DNA of 64,000 bases from Pratylenchus scribneri (taxonomy: Eukaryota; Nematoda; Chromadorea; Rhabditida; Pratylenchidae), in NCBI GenBank assembly GCA_030063045.1, contig JAQSEB010000020.1, forward strand, positions 1,860,001-1,924,000, read 5' to 3'. Position 1 is the stretch's first letter. Each line of letters starts with the position of its first letter. Below are positions 24,640-38,566 of the stretch, in pieces. The translations under genes were made by a program, and so were the position numbers. The notes beneath the pieces are model-generated. The model saw nothing but the letters and a program-made list of their open reading frames with translations, made no database searches and was not told where the DNA came from.

Positions 24640-26017
24640 TTAACGTCGTCGAGTGCCGTCCTCGAAGAAAACGCCCCCATCGATTGCGCAATATTTTGGG
24701 CAAATTCCCTTCTCTCCGGCGCCTCCAGACTGTCCAGGTTGACCGGGTTCTCCAGGAGCTCCATCGTTTCCGGGCTGTCCTGGTGGGCCAGGTGGTCCTT
24801 TCGGGCCTGGTGTGCCTGGGCCTCCGGGTTGTCCGGGTGTTCCTGGGCTTCCTGGCTGCCCTGGGGCACCGGCATCTCCTGGAGGTCCAGGAGGGGCAGG
24901 ACCCTGAAATATGCAAATTGAATTAATTTAAATGCCTCCAAAAATATTCACTGACCGCCTGTTGGGAGGCAGCAGGTTGTCCCGGTTGTCCAGGTCCTCC
25001 AGGTTGACCAGGGCCTCCCGGGTTTCCTGAAAATTATCATTTTAAATTGTTCATCCAATTGAAATTACCAGGTGGGCCTGGTGGTCCAGGGGGACCGGGT
25101 TGTGGGTTTCCGCCGCCTTGGCCAGGTTGTCCTGGGGCTCCGGGCTGACCTGGAGGTCCAGGTGGGCCAGGTTGACCGGGCTAAATTAAAATTAATTAAC
25201 AAATATTTCCAATTATTCCCACTTGTCCTCCAGGGCACGGTTTACATGGTGGAGGTGTGACTTGGGCGCATGGAGCTGAAAGAATATATAGAAGATATAA
25301 ATTTTGGATTGAATTTACCGGAAACAGATTTTCCTGGCTGTCCTGGAGTTCCTGGAGCTCCCGGATTTCCGGGAGTGCCTGGCGGTCCTGGTGGTCCAGC
25401 TGGCCCTGGTCCACCTCCTTGACAACCTAAAAAACGAAAATTAGATTTATTAAAGGCTTTGACCAAAAACAATCAAATTCACTTACAATCACTGCAGGCT
25501 CCACCGCCTCCGGCACTGGCGCCACCTCCGCTCACAGCACCTTCTCCACCATAGCCAGCTTGACGGGCAGTACGGTTGCCGGCCGCGGGAATGCTTTTGA
25601 GCTGATTGACCTCTGACCAAATGTCCTTGGCATTACCCTGAAATGGAGTTTAAAATATACATTTGGGTGAGAATGGAATTTTAAATGAATGAAAGGAAAA
25701 TTTGTTTTTATGATTCAGAGCCCAAGGTCATTTTAAGGCCAAAGAATGGATTTTTTTTGGGCGAATTGTTCCACCCGATTTGCTGATTTGATTTGATTTT
25801 AAATTAATTATTCGACCAAACAAAAATAAATTAATTTTTACTGCAAAATTTTCACCTGGCACATGCTCAATTCCCTGTCCATATTCAATGCCACATTCGA
25901 GACATAGTTTTTGAGCATTGGCAAAGTAAAGCAAACGGAGAGGAGGGAAATGATGGAAAACGAAACGGTGGAATAGGCCACAAAACGATAAGCCTTGATC
26001 CTGGCCTCGTAGTCCAT
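24640..26017 (-). CDS. Cuticle collagen (tandem copy 1)
   Basis: Seven exons: 26017-25856, 25637-25487, 25426-25319, 25275-25223, 25180-25069, 25026-24956, 24903-24640. The N-terminal cytosolic/transmembrane block is [20 protein letters not shown], typical of nematode cuticle collagens. A short Cys motif (GGACSDC), interrupted Gly-X-Y blocks, a linker Cys pair ([10 protein letters not shown]), a longer Gly-X-Y run and a conserved tail ([20 protein letters not shown]) follow. Cuticle collagens are secreted by the hypodermis and cross-linked into the cuticle at moults. The neighbour at 28407-29601 has the same exon order and near-identical ends. Confidence 0.95.
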
Positions 26018-28406
26018 TTTTGTGCTTTAGCTGCTGAAAAATTAGCCACAAAATTAATTAGGAAATTGGCCGAGAATTTTGGGTCATTGAAACATAATGA
26101 AGGAAGGGGAAAATGGCAAAATGAGAATGATGGAGAGGACCAGTCGAGCCGGTGGCCCACTGCACATTTATAGGCATTTGTTGGGGAAGAACGGCCAAAA
26201 AAATGAGAGCAATAAGAGGGGAAGCCCTCATAAAACCCGGAGGCGGCGTTGCGCTTTCTTGCGGCCAGCATTCGGGCAGTTTATTACGATGGGAAAAAAT
26301 GGGGGAAAGAAGCAGCACACAAAACGCAGATCATTCCCAGCCAACCCCCTCCTTCCCCCTCCTTTAATTCCAGTTTGGGCCAAACAACTGTAAATTGAGT
26401 CGCCGAATATGGCCAATTGATGGAAAAAACGGTTCCTCCTGTGTCCATCTTCAACTATTTCCTCTCCCTCTTTGGAGTTGGAGAATAAACAAAAGAAATA
26501 ATTTTGGGGCCAAACGCCGACAAAAAAAACAATTCCAATTCCATTCCTTCCTTCATTGCCCGGAGCAACACAACCACCCAAATTGGTCGTTGTAAAAACC
26601 CATTTAATTTTTTGACTGCTCGACATTTTAGCCGTTAGCAAACATTTTTGGGAATTGGGAGGGGAACCGAACCGTTCTGCTCCTTTGGTCGATTCAATAC
26701 ATCAAAAATGAGGAAAATGGAAATGAAATTAGCAAAATGTGAAGTCGGGAATTAATTTTTGGGTGGAAATTGAGACAAAAATTAGGGAGAGAAGAATGAG
26801 GACAAAAGAAGAATGGAATTAATTATTATAATTGTTAATAAGGAGTCATTCTTCCATTCATTGGGCCTTTTTCCTGTGCTGCGCAATTTGCTGATTGCCT
26901 TTCAGAAGCCACAACATTTTGGCGAACAAAAACAGGCAATAAATCAACTGAATGAATGAGAAAATTGTGTGGGAAAGAGGAAAAGCAGCCTAAAATGGGC
27001 ACCACAAGAAGATGATATGCTGACACTGATCTAGGCACATTTGTCGGTGGTGGGGAACCAATAATTTGATCTCCTTCCACATTCATCCATCCATCCTCCC
27101 CTTTTCCTCATGTTTTTTGCCCAATTTTCGCCGAAGCAACAAAACCCGTTTCCCCACCGAATTCATCCCCAAATTCCCTTCTAATTTGCATCCCGCAATC
27201 TTTCAACGCTGCCCGAGGATCCGTTGGATCATTGCTTCCAATGGTTCCTTTCCTTTTGATGTTCCTTCGGAGGGCATATCAATCGCCAAAAATTGTGTTT
27301 CAGCTCCAATCTTTCTTTTTTATTTCTAATCTAATCATATAATGTTCATTTGGATTGTTTGCTTTTTTTTTATTAAATTCTCTCATCAAATTTGTGATTA
27401 AAATATTCATCAGAGATGCCAAATCTCATCTTCCCATTTTTTTTTCATCCCTAGCATAGATGCCCTACAAATGATCAATTTTTGGCCAAATTTTTTCCTT
27501 GCGATCATTTTGTGTAACGGAAAGATTTGTGTATTGTTCTGGCATTTAATTACACTCAAAATGCCTCAATCCCTTTTGCCTCTTTCCACCGGATTCATCG
27601 CATCGTTACAGAAGTTCCGCCAAAATGAGCCACCTTTGGGCAAAAAAGCAAGGTCATTTGGAAATGGAAGGTACATTCTCAAATGAATCAAGTCGACGAG
27701 ACCATCAAATCATCAACCCACACACTTCAATTAGGGCCCAAAAAGTTTACCAAGAATGCTGCTGCCATCGCCGCTTTACACAAAACAAAAATAGCAGCTG
27801 GGGCCATAAACTAATGAATGAATGAGGAGAAGGGGAAGGGACCTTCCGATTCAAGAAATGCGACAAAAAAGAAACACCAAAATGTACAATTTGTTGTGGA
27901 ATTAGTACTAAAATGCGAGAATTCGAGTGGAATTTTCTGACTGATGGGATTAAAAGTTGGAAATGGAAAATCGTAAAAATGTGTAAATTAAATGGAATTT
28001 ATGATTTTATTAGAAGAATAAAAACCCAAATTCAGATCAAATCTCTCAAATTTGAAGCAAAATTTAAAGTGAATTTTACATCAACAGAGATTTTATTTGT
28101 AAAAAAAAAACACATAAATTTTATATTTTGGAAACACTAAATGTGGCCAAAAAAACATCGGCAAAATTACCCATACAAAATGAAAATGGACTGGGGGCAA
28201 TGGATGGGAGGGGGAATACTAATTAATTAATATTTAAATAAAAAAATGGCAGTCTTTTGTTGAGGGGAAACAGAGGAATGGGGAAAATATTGGCCAAAAG
28301 CGGCAAAAGGGCAGAATCCATTGGCCAATATAATCTTCTTCCAAAAATAGGGTCGGCATCGCCTCCAAATCCATCATCAATTTGCCGTCGATGTTTTTGT
28401 TGTTGT
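26018..28406. other. Intergenic between the two collagens, no gene seen
   Basis: About 2.4 kb. Contains the promoter region of copy 1. A 137-codon minus-strand open frame (26228-26641) shows no domain or signal peptide and is not called. Confidence 0.4.
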
Positions 28407-29601
28407 TTAACGTCGTCGAGTGCCGTCCTCGAAGAAAACGCCCCCATCGATTGCGCAATATTTTGGGCAAATTCCCTTCTCTCCGGCGCCTCCAGCCTGT
28501 CCAGGTTGACCGGGTTGGCCTGGCGCTCCATCGTTTCCGGGCTGTCCTGGTGGGCCAGGTGGTCCTTTCGGGCCAGGTTGACCAGGGCCTCCGGGTTGTC
28601 CGGGTGTTCCTGCATTTCCTGGTTGACCTGGGGCACCGGCATCTCCTATAAAAATGATATTTTACATCAATCTCAGATACTCTGCCTTCGTACCTGGAGG
28701 GCCAGGAGGGGCTGGGCCAGCTTCCTGAAAGGAAATGAAAATTAAATTTATTTAAATAAATTCTCTTAAATTTAATCTCTTATTAATTGAATTAATTTGA
28801 CCACCTGAGATTGAGCAGGCTGTCCAGGTTGTCCCGGGGCTCCAGGTTGGCCTGGGCTTCCCGGTTGTCCAGGTGGACCGGCTGGGCCAGGTTCGCCTGG
28901 GGCTGCTTGGCCTCCGGATTGTCCAGGTTGGCCTGGTTGACCCGGCTGACCAGGGGGTCCGGGTGGGCCAGGCTGGCCTGGTTGGCCGCCAGGACAAGGT
29001 TTGCATGGAGGCTGAAAATTGCAAATTTGAACATTTCTAATTGGCCCAAATCCTTCTCTCACCTTTGTGACTTGTTCGCAAGGGGCCGATTGGGATTTTC
29101 CTGGCTGTCCGGGCGATCCTGGTGCTCCTGGGTTTCCGGGTCGGCCTGGAGGTCCAGGTGGTCCAGCAGGGCCTGGTCCGCCTCCGGAACCTTTAATTAA
29201 ATAAATTTTATCCTTATTTTAATTATATTAACATACAGCAATCACTGCATGCTCCACCGCCTCCGGCACTGGTGCCACCTCCACTCACTGCTCCTTCTCC
29301 GTATCCAGCTTGACGGGCAGTCCTATTATTAAATGGGAGAATATTTGATGTTTTTCTTGTATCATTTTCACCTGTTTCCAATTGCCACTGGCAAATTCTT
29401 CATTTGCAAAACTTCGCTCCAAATGTCCTTTGCAGATCCTTGGCACATGCTCAATTCCCTGTCCATATTTACGGCCACATTTGAGACATAGTTTTTGAGC
29501 ATTGGCAAAGTAAAGCAAACGGAAAGGAGGGAAATGACGGAGAATGAAACGGTGGAATAGGCCACAAAACGGTAAGCCTTGATCCTGGCCTCGTAGTCCA
29601 T
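28407..29601 (-). CDS. Cuticle collagen (tandem copy 2)
   Basis: ATG at 29601, stop at 28407-28409. The first exon encodes the same [20 protein letters not shown] block as copy 1 with only a few changes (VSNVAVNM for VSNVALNM). Then come [38 protein letters not shown], several Gly-X-Y blocks and the same terminal [20 protein letters not shown]. The terminal about 170 bp is almost identical to copy 1, while internal Gly-X-Y blocks differ in length and sequence. Same role as copy 1: structural cuticle collagen. Confidence 0.95.
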
Positions 29602-31327
29602 TTTTAAAAATAACTCTAAATCAGCAGAGGGAAAGGTAAAAAATGGAGAATGAGAACAAAAAAAGCCGCAATTGGGTTGGTCTCAGTCAATGCTTTTCCT
29701 TTGCCAAATTCCCCGCAGCTTTTTGACTCCCCTTCCCTTTTTTTGCTCCCTTTGAGCATCGCCCGAGGTATCTTTTTTTGGGTGGGAGGCTGGCTCTGAT
29801 CGGGCAAAAGTAATTAGCGTGAACAAAGCGGACAAGAAGGGGCAAGTGACACCGCACTGGAACAGCGAGCGTCTTTATAGGAGGCCGACCAGCAGTTAGG
29901 AATTGTGAGAATTGGGGGAGGGGAGGGGAGGGGTTGGCATCTTGGGTTGCCCCCTCCGGGGTTGTTCCTCCTCCTTTTTGAACCGTCCCTTCAAGCCCAG
30001 TGCAATCTTCTGCTGATGTTTGCCTTCTTATGCGCATTTCTGGGGCTGTCCTTTTGGCGATTTCCTGTTTGTCCTTCTTCCAATCCCCTCAACTTTTTTT
30101 AAACAACACCCCTTCCACCCCTCCAAATAAGCAATTTTGCCCATCCCATTTTTCCATCACTTTCACTGTCGCTCCACCCACTTTTTTTTGTTGGTGGCGG
30201 CTAATTAAGTGTTTCGCCGAGTTGTGACGCATTCCTCCGGTTGCGCCCTTCCCTTCTAATGGCCCCAGAACCGTTCATTTTTGGGGGCCATCACCAAATC
30301 AGGGAAGGCATTTCCCAGAGAGAAAAAAGGCAAAAATTTGTGCGGAGGAGTGAAAAATGAATGAATGAATGAATGAATGAATGAATGAATTTGTTGGACA
30401 CTAAAAGGTGACACAAAGGAATTTGTTGGATGGAATGAATCAAAAAAGACCCAACTTTTTTCACGGGAATTTGATGAGGTAAAAGTGAAGGAAGAAAATT
30501 CGGGGGATCAGAGGAAATGGAATGGCCGAAAATGAAGCAAAAAATACTTGAATGGAGCAAAGAATAGAAGAAAGAAAGGGCCAAATTATGATTGCTTTCT
30601 TCCTTTTTTGGTGGATGATTATTGTTGAGACGGGAAAAAAGGCCAATAATATTGGTTTCACGCGCACACATAAAAACAAAATTGGCTTCTTCTTCTTATA
30701 TAATAGCACTTTTTGGGTGATTTGAAGATGGGTGGCTAATAAGAATTTTTGTGAAAGACATTAATATTATTGGGGAATTGACAAAAATGAATGAATGTTT
30801 TTGCATTGTGGGGCGATTATTGGCTGATTTGCGATCCTAAAAATGTTGGTTGGATGGCTGATTGGATGGATGGATGAATGCTTTTCCTTCCATCTTGGTG
30901 GTTGGAATGGAACCCGTTTATCGGCTAAATGACTGGCTGGGGCTGGATGCATTGCGGGCGCAATTGACTGCGGCCCAAAAAAGGAGGATGAGAGGGGTTT
31001 TTCGTGGATTGATGATGGATTAAAAGGGGGAATTATTTGGTTTAATCTTTAATGGGAATAATCCAATTTAATGGCTTTTCCTTGGCTCCGATCAGTCTGC
31101 GTTCATTTTTATCAAATTGGGCAAAGGTTAATTAAATGAATGATATTATAAATTGAGGTCCATAATAGAATAAATGCTTGAATTGAATTCCATCGGGCAT
31201 TCCATTCATTCATTTCGTCCATAATTAATTAATATCGACTTTTTTTGAGCATCTTTGAATGGTCATGGATTGGCTTCTTCTTCTTCTTTTTCGTCATCAT
31301 TTTATTTGATGGCCTGAGGGCATAGGG
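29602..31327. other. Intergenic, no gene seen
   Basis: Upstream region of collagen copy 2 and downstream region of the receptor at 31328. It contains a GAAT tetranucleotide microsatellite at 30357-30391. No supported exons. Confidence 0.4.
30357..30391. repeat. (GAAT)n microsatellite
   Basis: About nine uninterrupted tetranucleotide copies. Confidence 0.95.
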
Positions 31328-33160
31328 TCACGGCTGGCCTTTTTTGAAGCCTGAAAAATGATTTGTTTTATTGATGTTTGATTATCGGAAATTGTCTAAT
31401 TACCATAAATGAATGGATTCAAAAGTGTATTGAGGAGCACACAAATTCGCAACAATTCCAAATGGACGGAAATTGTGATTTGCAGGTCCCGCGAGAAAAA
31501 GGTGGCCAATGCAAGAACTGGAATTTGGGAAAAAAAGAATAATTAAATTGGTAAAAGGTGGACGGACCATTGTAAGGAAGCCAGCAAACCAAATAAGCGG
31601 CAATAACGTGGATTGTGGTTTGGAAGATCCGAGATCGCATTTCCAATCTCCAAGCGGGCACATCTAAATTAGTGGAGGGGAATTGGAGCGTAAATTGGGG
31701 ATTTGGGTGTCCGTTTACTATATTTTTTATTGTTATTCAGTGGCGGCAATTGACCGCCCAATAAACTGGCATTTGTGTGCGCAGAAGAGGATGGGGAAAG
31801 TGGCGAAGTGGAGGCAACCGTTGTGCTTGGCCAACAAATTGAACTTTAACAAAAATTGAGATTTAATGAATTTGCGTGATTGTTTTTTACTTTTCACTGG
31901 GTGCCACATTCTTTGGCACCAAAACGCTGCCGGCCTTTTCACCATTGAGCAAAGGACAATGGATTTGATGATTATCATTTGAGGGGATTGGAGGAATTTG
32001 GCAATTATTCGACTGATTTGTTGGAATTTGTTGTTGATCTGTTGAGCGAGCTATTGTTGAGGAGGATGTGGATGGATGCGCAGTGCATGGCCGAAGGGAA
32101 TAAAAACAAAGGAAAAGGACAATGTAAATATAGGCAGAAAGAATAATGAGGAATGGGAGCCAGAAGACAGTGAGCAAATGAACCAATGTGTAAATGCGTT
32201 CACCGGCAAAACTTTCCTGTATTAATTAACGTCGAATATTGCATTTTGTTTTTGATTTACGGTGAATTCGCGGCCCTTCAAATATTCAATTGCCCTTTGT
32301 TTGTGCCATCTGGTTGTGCATTGACTCCAATTGCGCAGGTCAATTGTGGTCCAAACAAAGAATTGAGGGATGGAGACGATGGCGGCACCCAAATAGCAAA
32401 TGAGAATGAGGCGCTGAAAGAGCAGGAAGATCAGCGACTGGAACAAACCAACAAGGAGGAGTGACAACAACGGGTCCCCCAACATTTTACCTTCACAAAA
32501 CGAATTTGACGAGAGGCGCCGGCTGTCATTTTCCCAGTCTTTTCCATTCTCATCAGTCCATAAACGGTCCTCAATCGGTCCAATGCAATGCTAACCACAC
32601 CAAATGACATCAAATGGAAGCAGAAATCCCAGCTATATTGCATTGCTTTGCAAAGAAATTCGCCGGCACTCCACGTGTAGCCAATCAGCCAAGCAATGTG
32701 GGATGGGCAATAGCAGAGAATGACCAACAAATCGACTACGGTCAAATGCAATTTAAGCCAAAGGAAATTGGTCCGTGTGACTTCTTGCTGAAGGGAAATA
32801 AAATCGAGTGATAATTGGCTTAGAATGGAAACATACCCTCGATATTCTGGCACCTTTCCTTGGGTTGAAAAGGGCAGAACTGCCACCCAATTGTTTGCTC
32901 AACGCAATCGCATTGAGGGGAAGTCCGAAAAGGAGCAAAAGTGCCAACAAGATTAGTTCAATCCAATCAGAAGGCAACTAAAATTAAGAAGGGGAAAAGT
33001 TGCCAATCAAATTGTGCCCCAAGGGGATGGGGATGGCACTTACCATTTCTGGTCGCGCAATTTCGCCTTCTTCATCCAATTCAAATGCGTTTGGGGCCAT
33101 TTCCATACCGTCACTGCTGTTTACGAGAATAAATGTGAGTGGGGAATTGGCGGCGGCCAT
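31328..33160 (-). CDS. Rhodopsin-class GPCR, GnRH/AKH-receptor-like
   Basis: Nine predicted exons: 33160-33044, 32977-32837, 32787-32491, 32413-32261, 32216-31891, 31843-31719, 31663-31568, 31517-31404, 31350-31328. Helix 2 carries HLTVVDLLVILCYCP, followed by TWSAGEFLCK (conserved Cys of helix 3). Helix 3 ends SIALDRLRTVYG (DRL in place of DRY). Helix 6 shows IAAYLVCWLPYN (CWxP) and helix 7 LLNTLLNPFIYG. The third loop is long and Ser/Thr/Asn-rich. These motifs and the WSAG segment resemble nematode GnRH/AKH-type neuropeptide receptors. Role: neuropeptide or hormone sensing through a G protein (family inference). The C-terminal tail is short (FKKGQP). The start at 33160 is the first Met of an acidic extracellular N-terminus. 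Confidence 0.85.
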
Positions 33161-34635
33161 GGCAGCAATCTGTGTTGATGAATTTGAACTTAATATTTTG
33201 TATGGGAGGGGGCAAGGGGCGAGAATTTTGCTTAATGAGTGGAAAAAATGGAAGGAGAATATGCTCACGGGAAATAAATGAGGCAATGAATGTGGGAAGG
33301 AGGTTGAAAAATCCAACTTTCCGCGCGAATGGCATGGCCCTGGGGGTGGTGGGAGGTGGGGGAAATGGGCGGATTCGGCATATTGGCCCCACAATATACA
33401 TATGTAATGGACCGGATCCAATTGTTCGCCCTTTTCGCGTGACTTCCTCTCAATACAAAAATCATCTTCCCAAATATTTTGTGCCTTTTTGGTTACATAA
33501 ACTAAATTTGGCCATCGAATTTCCCAAATTTGTGCAATTTTTGCGCAAAATACGTAATATTTGGCATTGATGATGATGTTGATTTACACGCAAAAAGCAG
33601 GCGCTCAACCGGATGGATATATTTGGGGAATTTGAGGGTGGATGAGGGAGCATTTAAAGTGTATTCTTTAAAATGGGGAATTAAAATAATTTGGACGGAA
33701 TTATGAGGCAACAATTTAGAGGAAGGAAAAGGACAATTTTAGGTGAAAATAATAATAATGAGGGGAACAATGATGAATAAATGGATATTGATAATGGGCT
33801 TGAAAAAATGGCATTGACATAATTTTGGCACATTTCGATTGTGTATGAATGTGCCAAAAGGCCAGAAGGAAGTCATTTAAGAGGTCTGAGTGAAGCCAAC
33901 AAAAGTTGGCGAAGACCCAAGACACATTATGGAATATTTATTAAATAAAATATTCTCATATATTATTTTAAATATCCCATCCTTCCTCATTTATGGCCTT
34001 TTTTGGTCTCTTTTTCCATTGTTGGTGAATTCAATAGGAGGGAAAACAACGAAAGAATGGAGGGAAAGGGAAGATTGAGCCCCGAGGTCAAAGGGCATGA
34101 AAAGAATGAATCGAAAATGGAATCCATTAATTTTCATTTATTATTTGTTTGGTGTGTGTGTTTTTTGGCCAATATTAAGGGATTTATTCCACAATGTTGG
34201 ATTGTTTTCATTAAAATATTTTATTAATAAAAGTATGGCTAATCTTTTTGATTCTGTAAAATTAGTTCCGTACAAATGGAGAGAATACTATGATGAATTA
34301 ATCAACTTAAAATCGACGAGGGGAAAATTGACTAAAAAGCATTCATTTGTTTGATTTTAATTTGATTTTAAAATAAACTACAGAATTCACCAAAAATGTG
34401 ACAATCTTTTTTGGGCATTCCTCTCGTCACTTTTCCTACATTCACCGAATGTTGCGCCCTCTTTGAATATAAGGCGAAATTTTTTGGTCCAATTTTGCCA
34501 TTCATTTAATTAGGCTAATGTGGGTGCCTAATAAATTTTGGTTTTTTTCGAACGAATTTACCCGAATCTTGAATACAAAGAATATTGTGCTAATACTATG
34601 TAATCTAAAATAAATTAGGTAATGTCTTATTTGCA
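33161..34635. other. Intergenic, no gene seen
   Basis: No recognisable coding sequence. Short plus-strand frames at 33890-34354 are A/T-rich and lack homology. Confidence 0.4.
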
Positions 34636-35155
34636 CTAATTCGCCTGTTTTATTTGCACTATTTCCGCCTGTTTTATTTGCACTATTTCCGCCTGTTTGA
34701 ATTTGCACTATTTCCGCCTGTTTGAATTTGCACTAATTCCGCCTGTTTGAATTTGCACTAATTCCGCCTGTTTGAATTTGCACTAATTCCGCCTGTTTGA
34801 ATTTGCACTAATTCCGCCTGTTTGAATTTGCACTAATTCCGCCTGTTTGAATTTGCACTAATTCCGCCTGTTTGAATTTGCACTAATTCCGCCTGTTTGA
34901 ATTTGCACTAATTCCGCCTGTTTGAATTTGCACTAATTCCGCCTGTTTGAATTTGCACTAATTCCGCCTGTTTGAATTTGCACTAATTCCGCCTGTTTGA
35001 ATTTGCACTAATTCCGCCTGTTTGAATTTGCACTAATTCCGCCTGTTTGAATTTGCACTAATTCCGCCTGTTTGAATTTGCACTAATTCCGCCTGTTTGA
35101 ATTTGCACTAATTCCGCCTGTTTGAATTTGCACTAATTCCGCCTGTTTTGATGTT
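34636..35155 (+). repeat. 25-bp minisatellite (CCGCCTGTTTGAATTTGCAC unit)
   Basis: About 21 head-to-tail copies of a 25-bp unit, very homogeneous in the middle, with shorter TTTTATTTGCAC variants at the left end. Same unit as at 54.7 kb (same strand) and 60.8 kb (opposite strand). No host gene could be assigned here. Confidence 0.98.
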
Positions 35156-38100
35156 TTAATTCAGCCTGTTTTATATTTAACCTAATTACATCTAAGATCT
35201 AACTAATTCCTCCTGTTTTTTTTTGTTTTCGGAAGGATAACATGTAACCAATAAAAATGTATGATGTCTAGGAATTTTGCTGGATTTTCAAATTTTTTGC
35301 TAATGGCCATAAAGGATAATATGCAAAAATGTATAATCTAAAAAAGTTGAATAATTCCAACTAATTTGTGCTTTTTTAAGAATAATAAAAATATACTGTG
35401 GGAGACAATTATTATTTTTGAATGGATTTTCTCACATTTGATACCAAAAAATGCACACACCAAAGTTGGAAGGAATGGGAAAAAACAGTTGATGGAATAA
35501 TCTTCTTCCATTTTTCCATTATTCTTCGTGTGTGGCAAAAAAAACATTTCAACGGGGATTGAAGAAGACACATTGGCCAAAAGGAAAGAGGGAACGGGAT
35601 TTGTGGGGACCGCAAATTTGTGAGGAATTTGTAAGAAAAGAAAGGAAGAAGAGGCACAAATGCCGTCGAGAATTGGCAAAAATGGGACCTAAATTTGTAG
35701 AAGCTCTCCAAAATGGCATTTGATGGTGATGTCGTGAATGGTTAAAATGGGCAATTTTCCATCCATTTTAATTTATTCCAAATTTTGCAAAATTCAACAT
35801 AAAAGAGCCAATCATCCATTTTGGTAGATGTTCAAAGAACAAAAACAAATTTATGTATGACGACCAAATTCCACATAAAAAGAGAGAATGGAAGAAAAAG
35901 AAAAGGAAAGGCGGAATATTGCCAAAATTGGCATGGCCACAAGTTCATCCATGTGAGTAGTGTTGAGGGTGTCTCATTTCGTGATTGACACGTTTTTTGC
36001 CATTAAATTGCCCAAAAGGAGAAATGGAAAGAGGAATGAATTTGGTGCCGGAAGGGGAAGCAAAGTGGAGGCATTTAATGGGAAGGGAAAAGAGAATGAA
36101 CTGGATATTGGATTTTTGGCAAGCGATGGTCATAAAATGAAATAAAATAATATAAAATGTTCCAAATTCGATGCCAGGACATTCGAGCTGTTGAATGGCA
36201 CAAAAATTGCCAAGAATGATGACGAAGACAAATTGGAAGGATAGTAAAAATGAAAGAAAGGTGCAAAATTTCTAATGAAAAGAAAAAAATAAAATGAGGC
36301 TGCAAAAAGCAAATGTATTGGCCAAAAATTGACCAATGCTCCAATGAATTTTTTTGGCAAAATCAGTGGAAAAATGGTCTTTTATGAATGAGGAGCCAAT
36401 TTGAAGGACAAAAGAAGAAAGGGATGGAAAGGTAATTGGGCATAAATTCGAAAAGTGGCAAAAATTGGAGAATGAAAATCGATGGAAAAAGAAAATTTGG
36501 GGACCATCTGGAGGAGAAGGCGCTAATTTGTTGGAGACATTGAATGGAGGGCACAATGTTGTTTTGGAGGGAATGGCCAAATGGATTAAAATGAAAATGG
36601 GGAATGCCTGGGGGAAAAAGCAGATTTGAATGACGAAGCGGGAAACTTTGGACAATTTTGTCCGGGGACAAATGGGAAAATGGAGGTTTGGGGGGAAGTG
36701 GAGATGTTGCGAAGTTGACAAGGAAAAGGGGGAGGAGGAGGTGCCGACTTTTTAGACAAAGAATGTGCCAATGCCAAATGCACTTGGACTTGTCCTCATC
36801 AGCAATGGCCAGAGGCGGAAAAGTCGTTGAAAATGGGCAAAATTGAAAATTCCGTCGCCCATGGGGAATTTAATTAAATGGGAATGAACTTTTTGAGGGC
36901 AAAAATGAATGAAGAAAAAGAAATTTGAAAATATTTGCGAAAATGCAAATTAAATAAAATTCCCATTGAATGAATGAAATTAGACTTTTACAAATTGTTT
37001 TGGTCATAAAAATGAAGGGAGGGGGAATGGCGCATTTAAATTGAATTGAATAAATGAATGAACGAATTTTTGATGAAATTTGATTCCGTCGACTGCGACT
37101 TTCATTCACCAATTTAATTAACTTCTTTTTCTTCAAAAAAGTTCACACGTTCATTCAATCACTGTGAAGTGTCAAAAACATTTTTTTCTGGGAAAGTTGC
37201 CATAATTTTCTGCAAAATTCACCAAAAAATTTGCGCAAATTTCAAACAAATTCCCAAATATTATAATAAAATATTTGAAATATTGCCTCGTCATTTTCAG
37301 CCATAAAATGGCCAATTTCTTGGCCAAAAAGCCAACCTAGAATTTTCCCATGGAAACCCTTTTGGTTCATTTTCCCTCCACCTCCAAATAACAAAAACCC
37401 TTTTCCCTCAATGTGTTTTATTCTCGTCCTCTTCCCACGCACATTCAATTCAGTGGCCTCTCCAAATTTCCGGTGATCACCTCCTTCCACTTTTTTTTTG
37501 ATTTCCTTTTTGGGATTTGCCCAACAACCATCCAAATAGGCGACAAACCTCCCTTTTTATTTTATATTCTTTTCCCATTCAATCCAATTCTCAATCCACC
37601 AACAAAACAATTGCCCACGGACGAAGAACAAACAGACCAAAATACACACAACAGGAACAGCACAGAAAGGGAAAATAAAAGGGGGGGGGGGGTGGGTGGA
37701 AGAGGAACAGCTGCAGAAAATGCTGAATTGGAGGGGAAGGGGACGAAATGAACCGGTTTGCCATGGGCAATGGATGAAAGGGAAGGAGGGGCTATTGTTA
37801 TCCGGGATGGGGGAATATTCCCGCGCAGCTGTTGAAGAAGAAGTGGAAGACATAAGCCCAAAGGGGGTGGGGATGGGGACCCCTTTTTCCTATTTCCATC
37901 ATCGCCAACTTCCAGAAATAGCCAAAACAAGTTCCTTTTGGCTCCTCATCATCATTCGGCTTTTCGCTGCTTCACTTTCCTTCATCACCATCTTCTTCCT
38001 TCTTCTTCTTCTTCTGGATGATGAGTCCTCATCCCCCCTTCCCCCATCGTTCACCACTTTCCCCTCCTATTTTCCATTTTAATATCCCATTCCCCCTTCT

Positions 38101-38566
38101 TCATCCATTCATTCATTCACATTCATTTCCCCAACACGAATCCAGTTTTGTTGTTCTGCCCGATCAGCTGCAGCCCCCGAGGACTGGTTTGCCTCAAATC
38201 AACACATCCCCCTCCCCCTTCCATTCCATTCATCCAGAGCCAACAACATCCTCCAAAAAGGGGGAAATTTTGGGGAAATGGCTAAAAACAAGTCGGCAAC
38301 AGGCTCAACACCAACACCCAAAACATTACTTTCTACCACCCCGGATAGGCAAGGAATGGAATGGAATGAAAATGAATTGTGCAGCCAAAACACAGCCACA
38401 AAAGGCGCAATCTTCATTTGCCCAAGTCCCCCCCCCCCCCCACCCTCCAATTCCATACCATTCATTTTGCACCGTCTTCTCCCTTTTATCCTGAATCCAC
38501 ATTCTCGGCTTTTCCTTCCTTCCATTCTTTTCCAATTTCATTATTATTTTTACTTCATAATTTTTG
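35156..38566. other. Gene-poor region, no gene seen
   Basis: No supported exons over about 3.4 kb. It includes a 12-G run (37681-37692), purine-rich plus-strand blocks and a 14-C run (38428-38441). It may be regulatory or intronic to an unrecognised gene. Confidence 0.4.

Noticed and set aside
26228..26641. 137-codon minus-strand frame between the collagens
   Set aside because: No homology, no signal peptide, odd composition; likely chance.
34636..35155. CRISPR-like array of 25-bp repeats
   Set aside because: The repeats are directly head to tail with no unique spacers, and the genome is a nematode.
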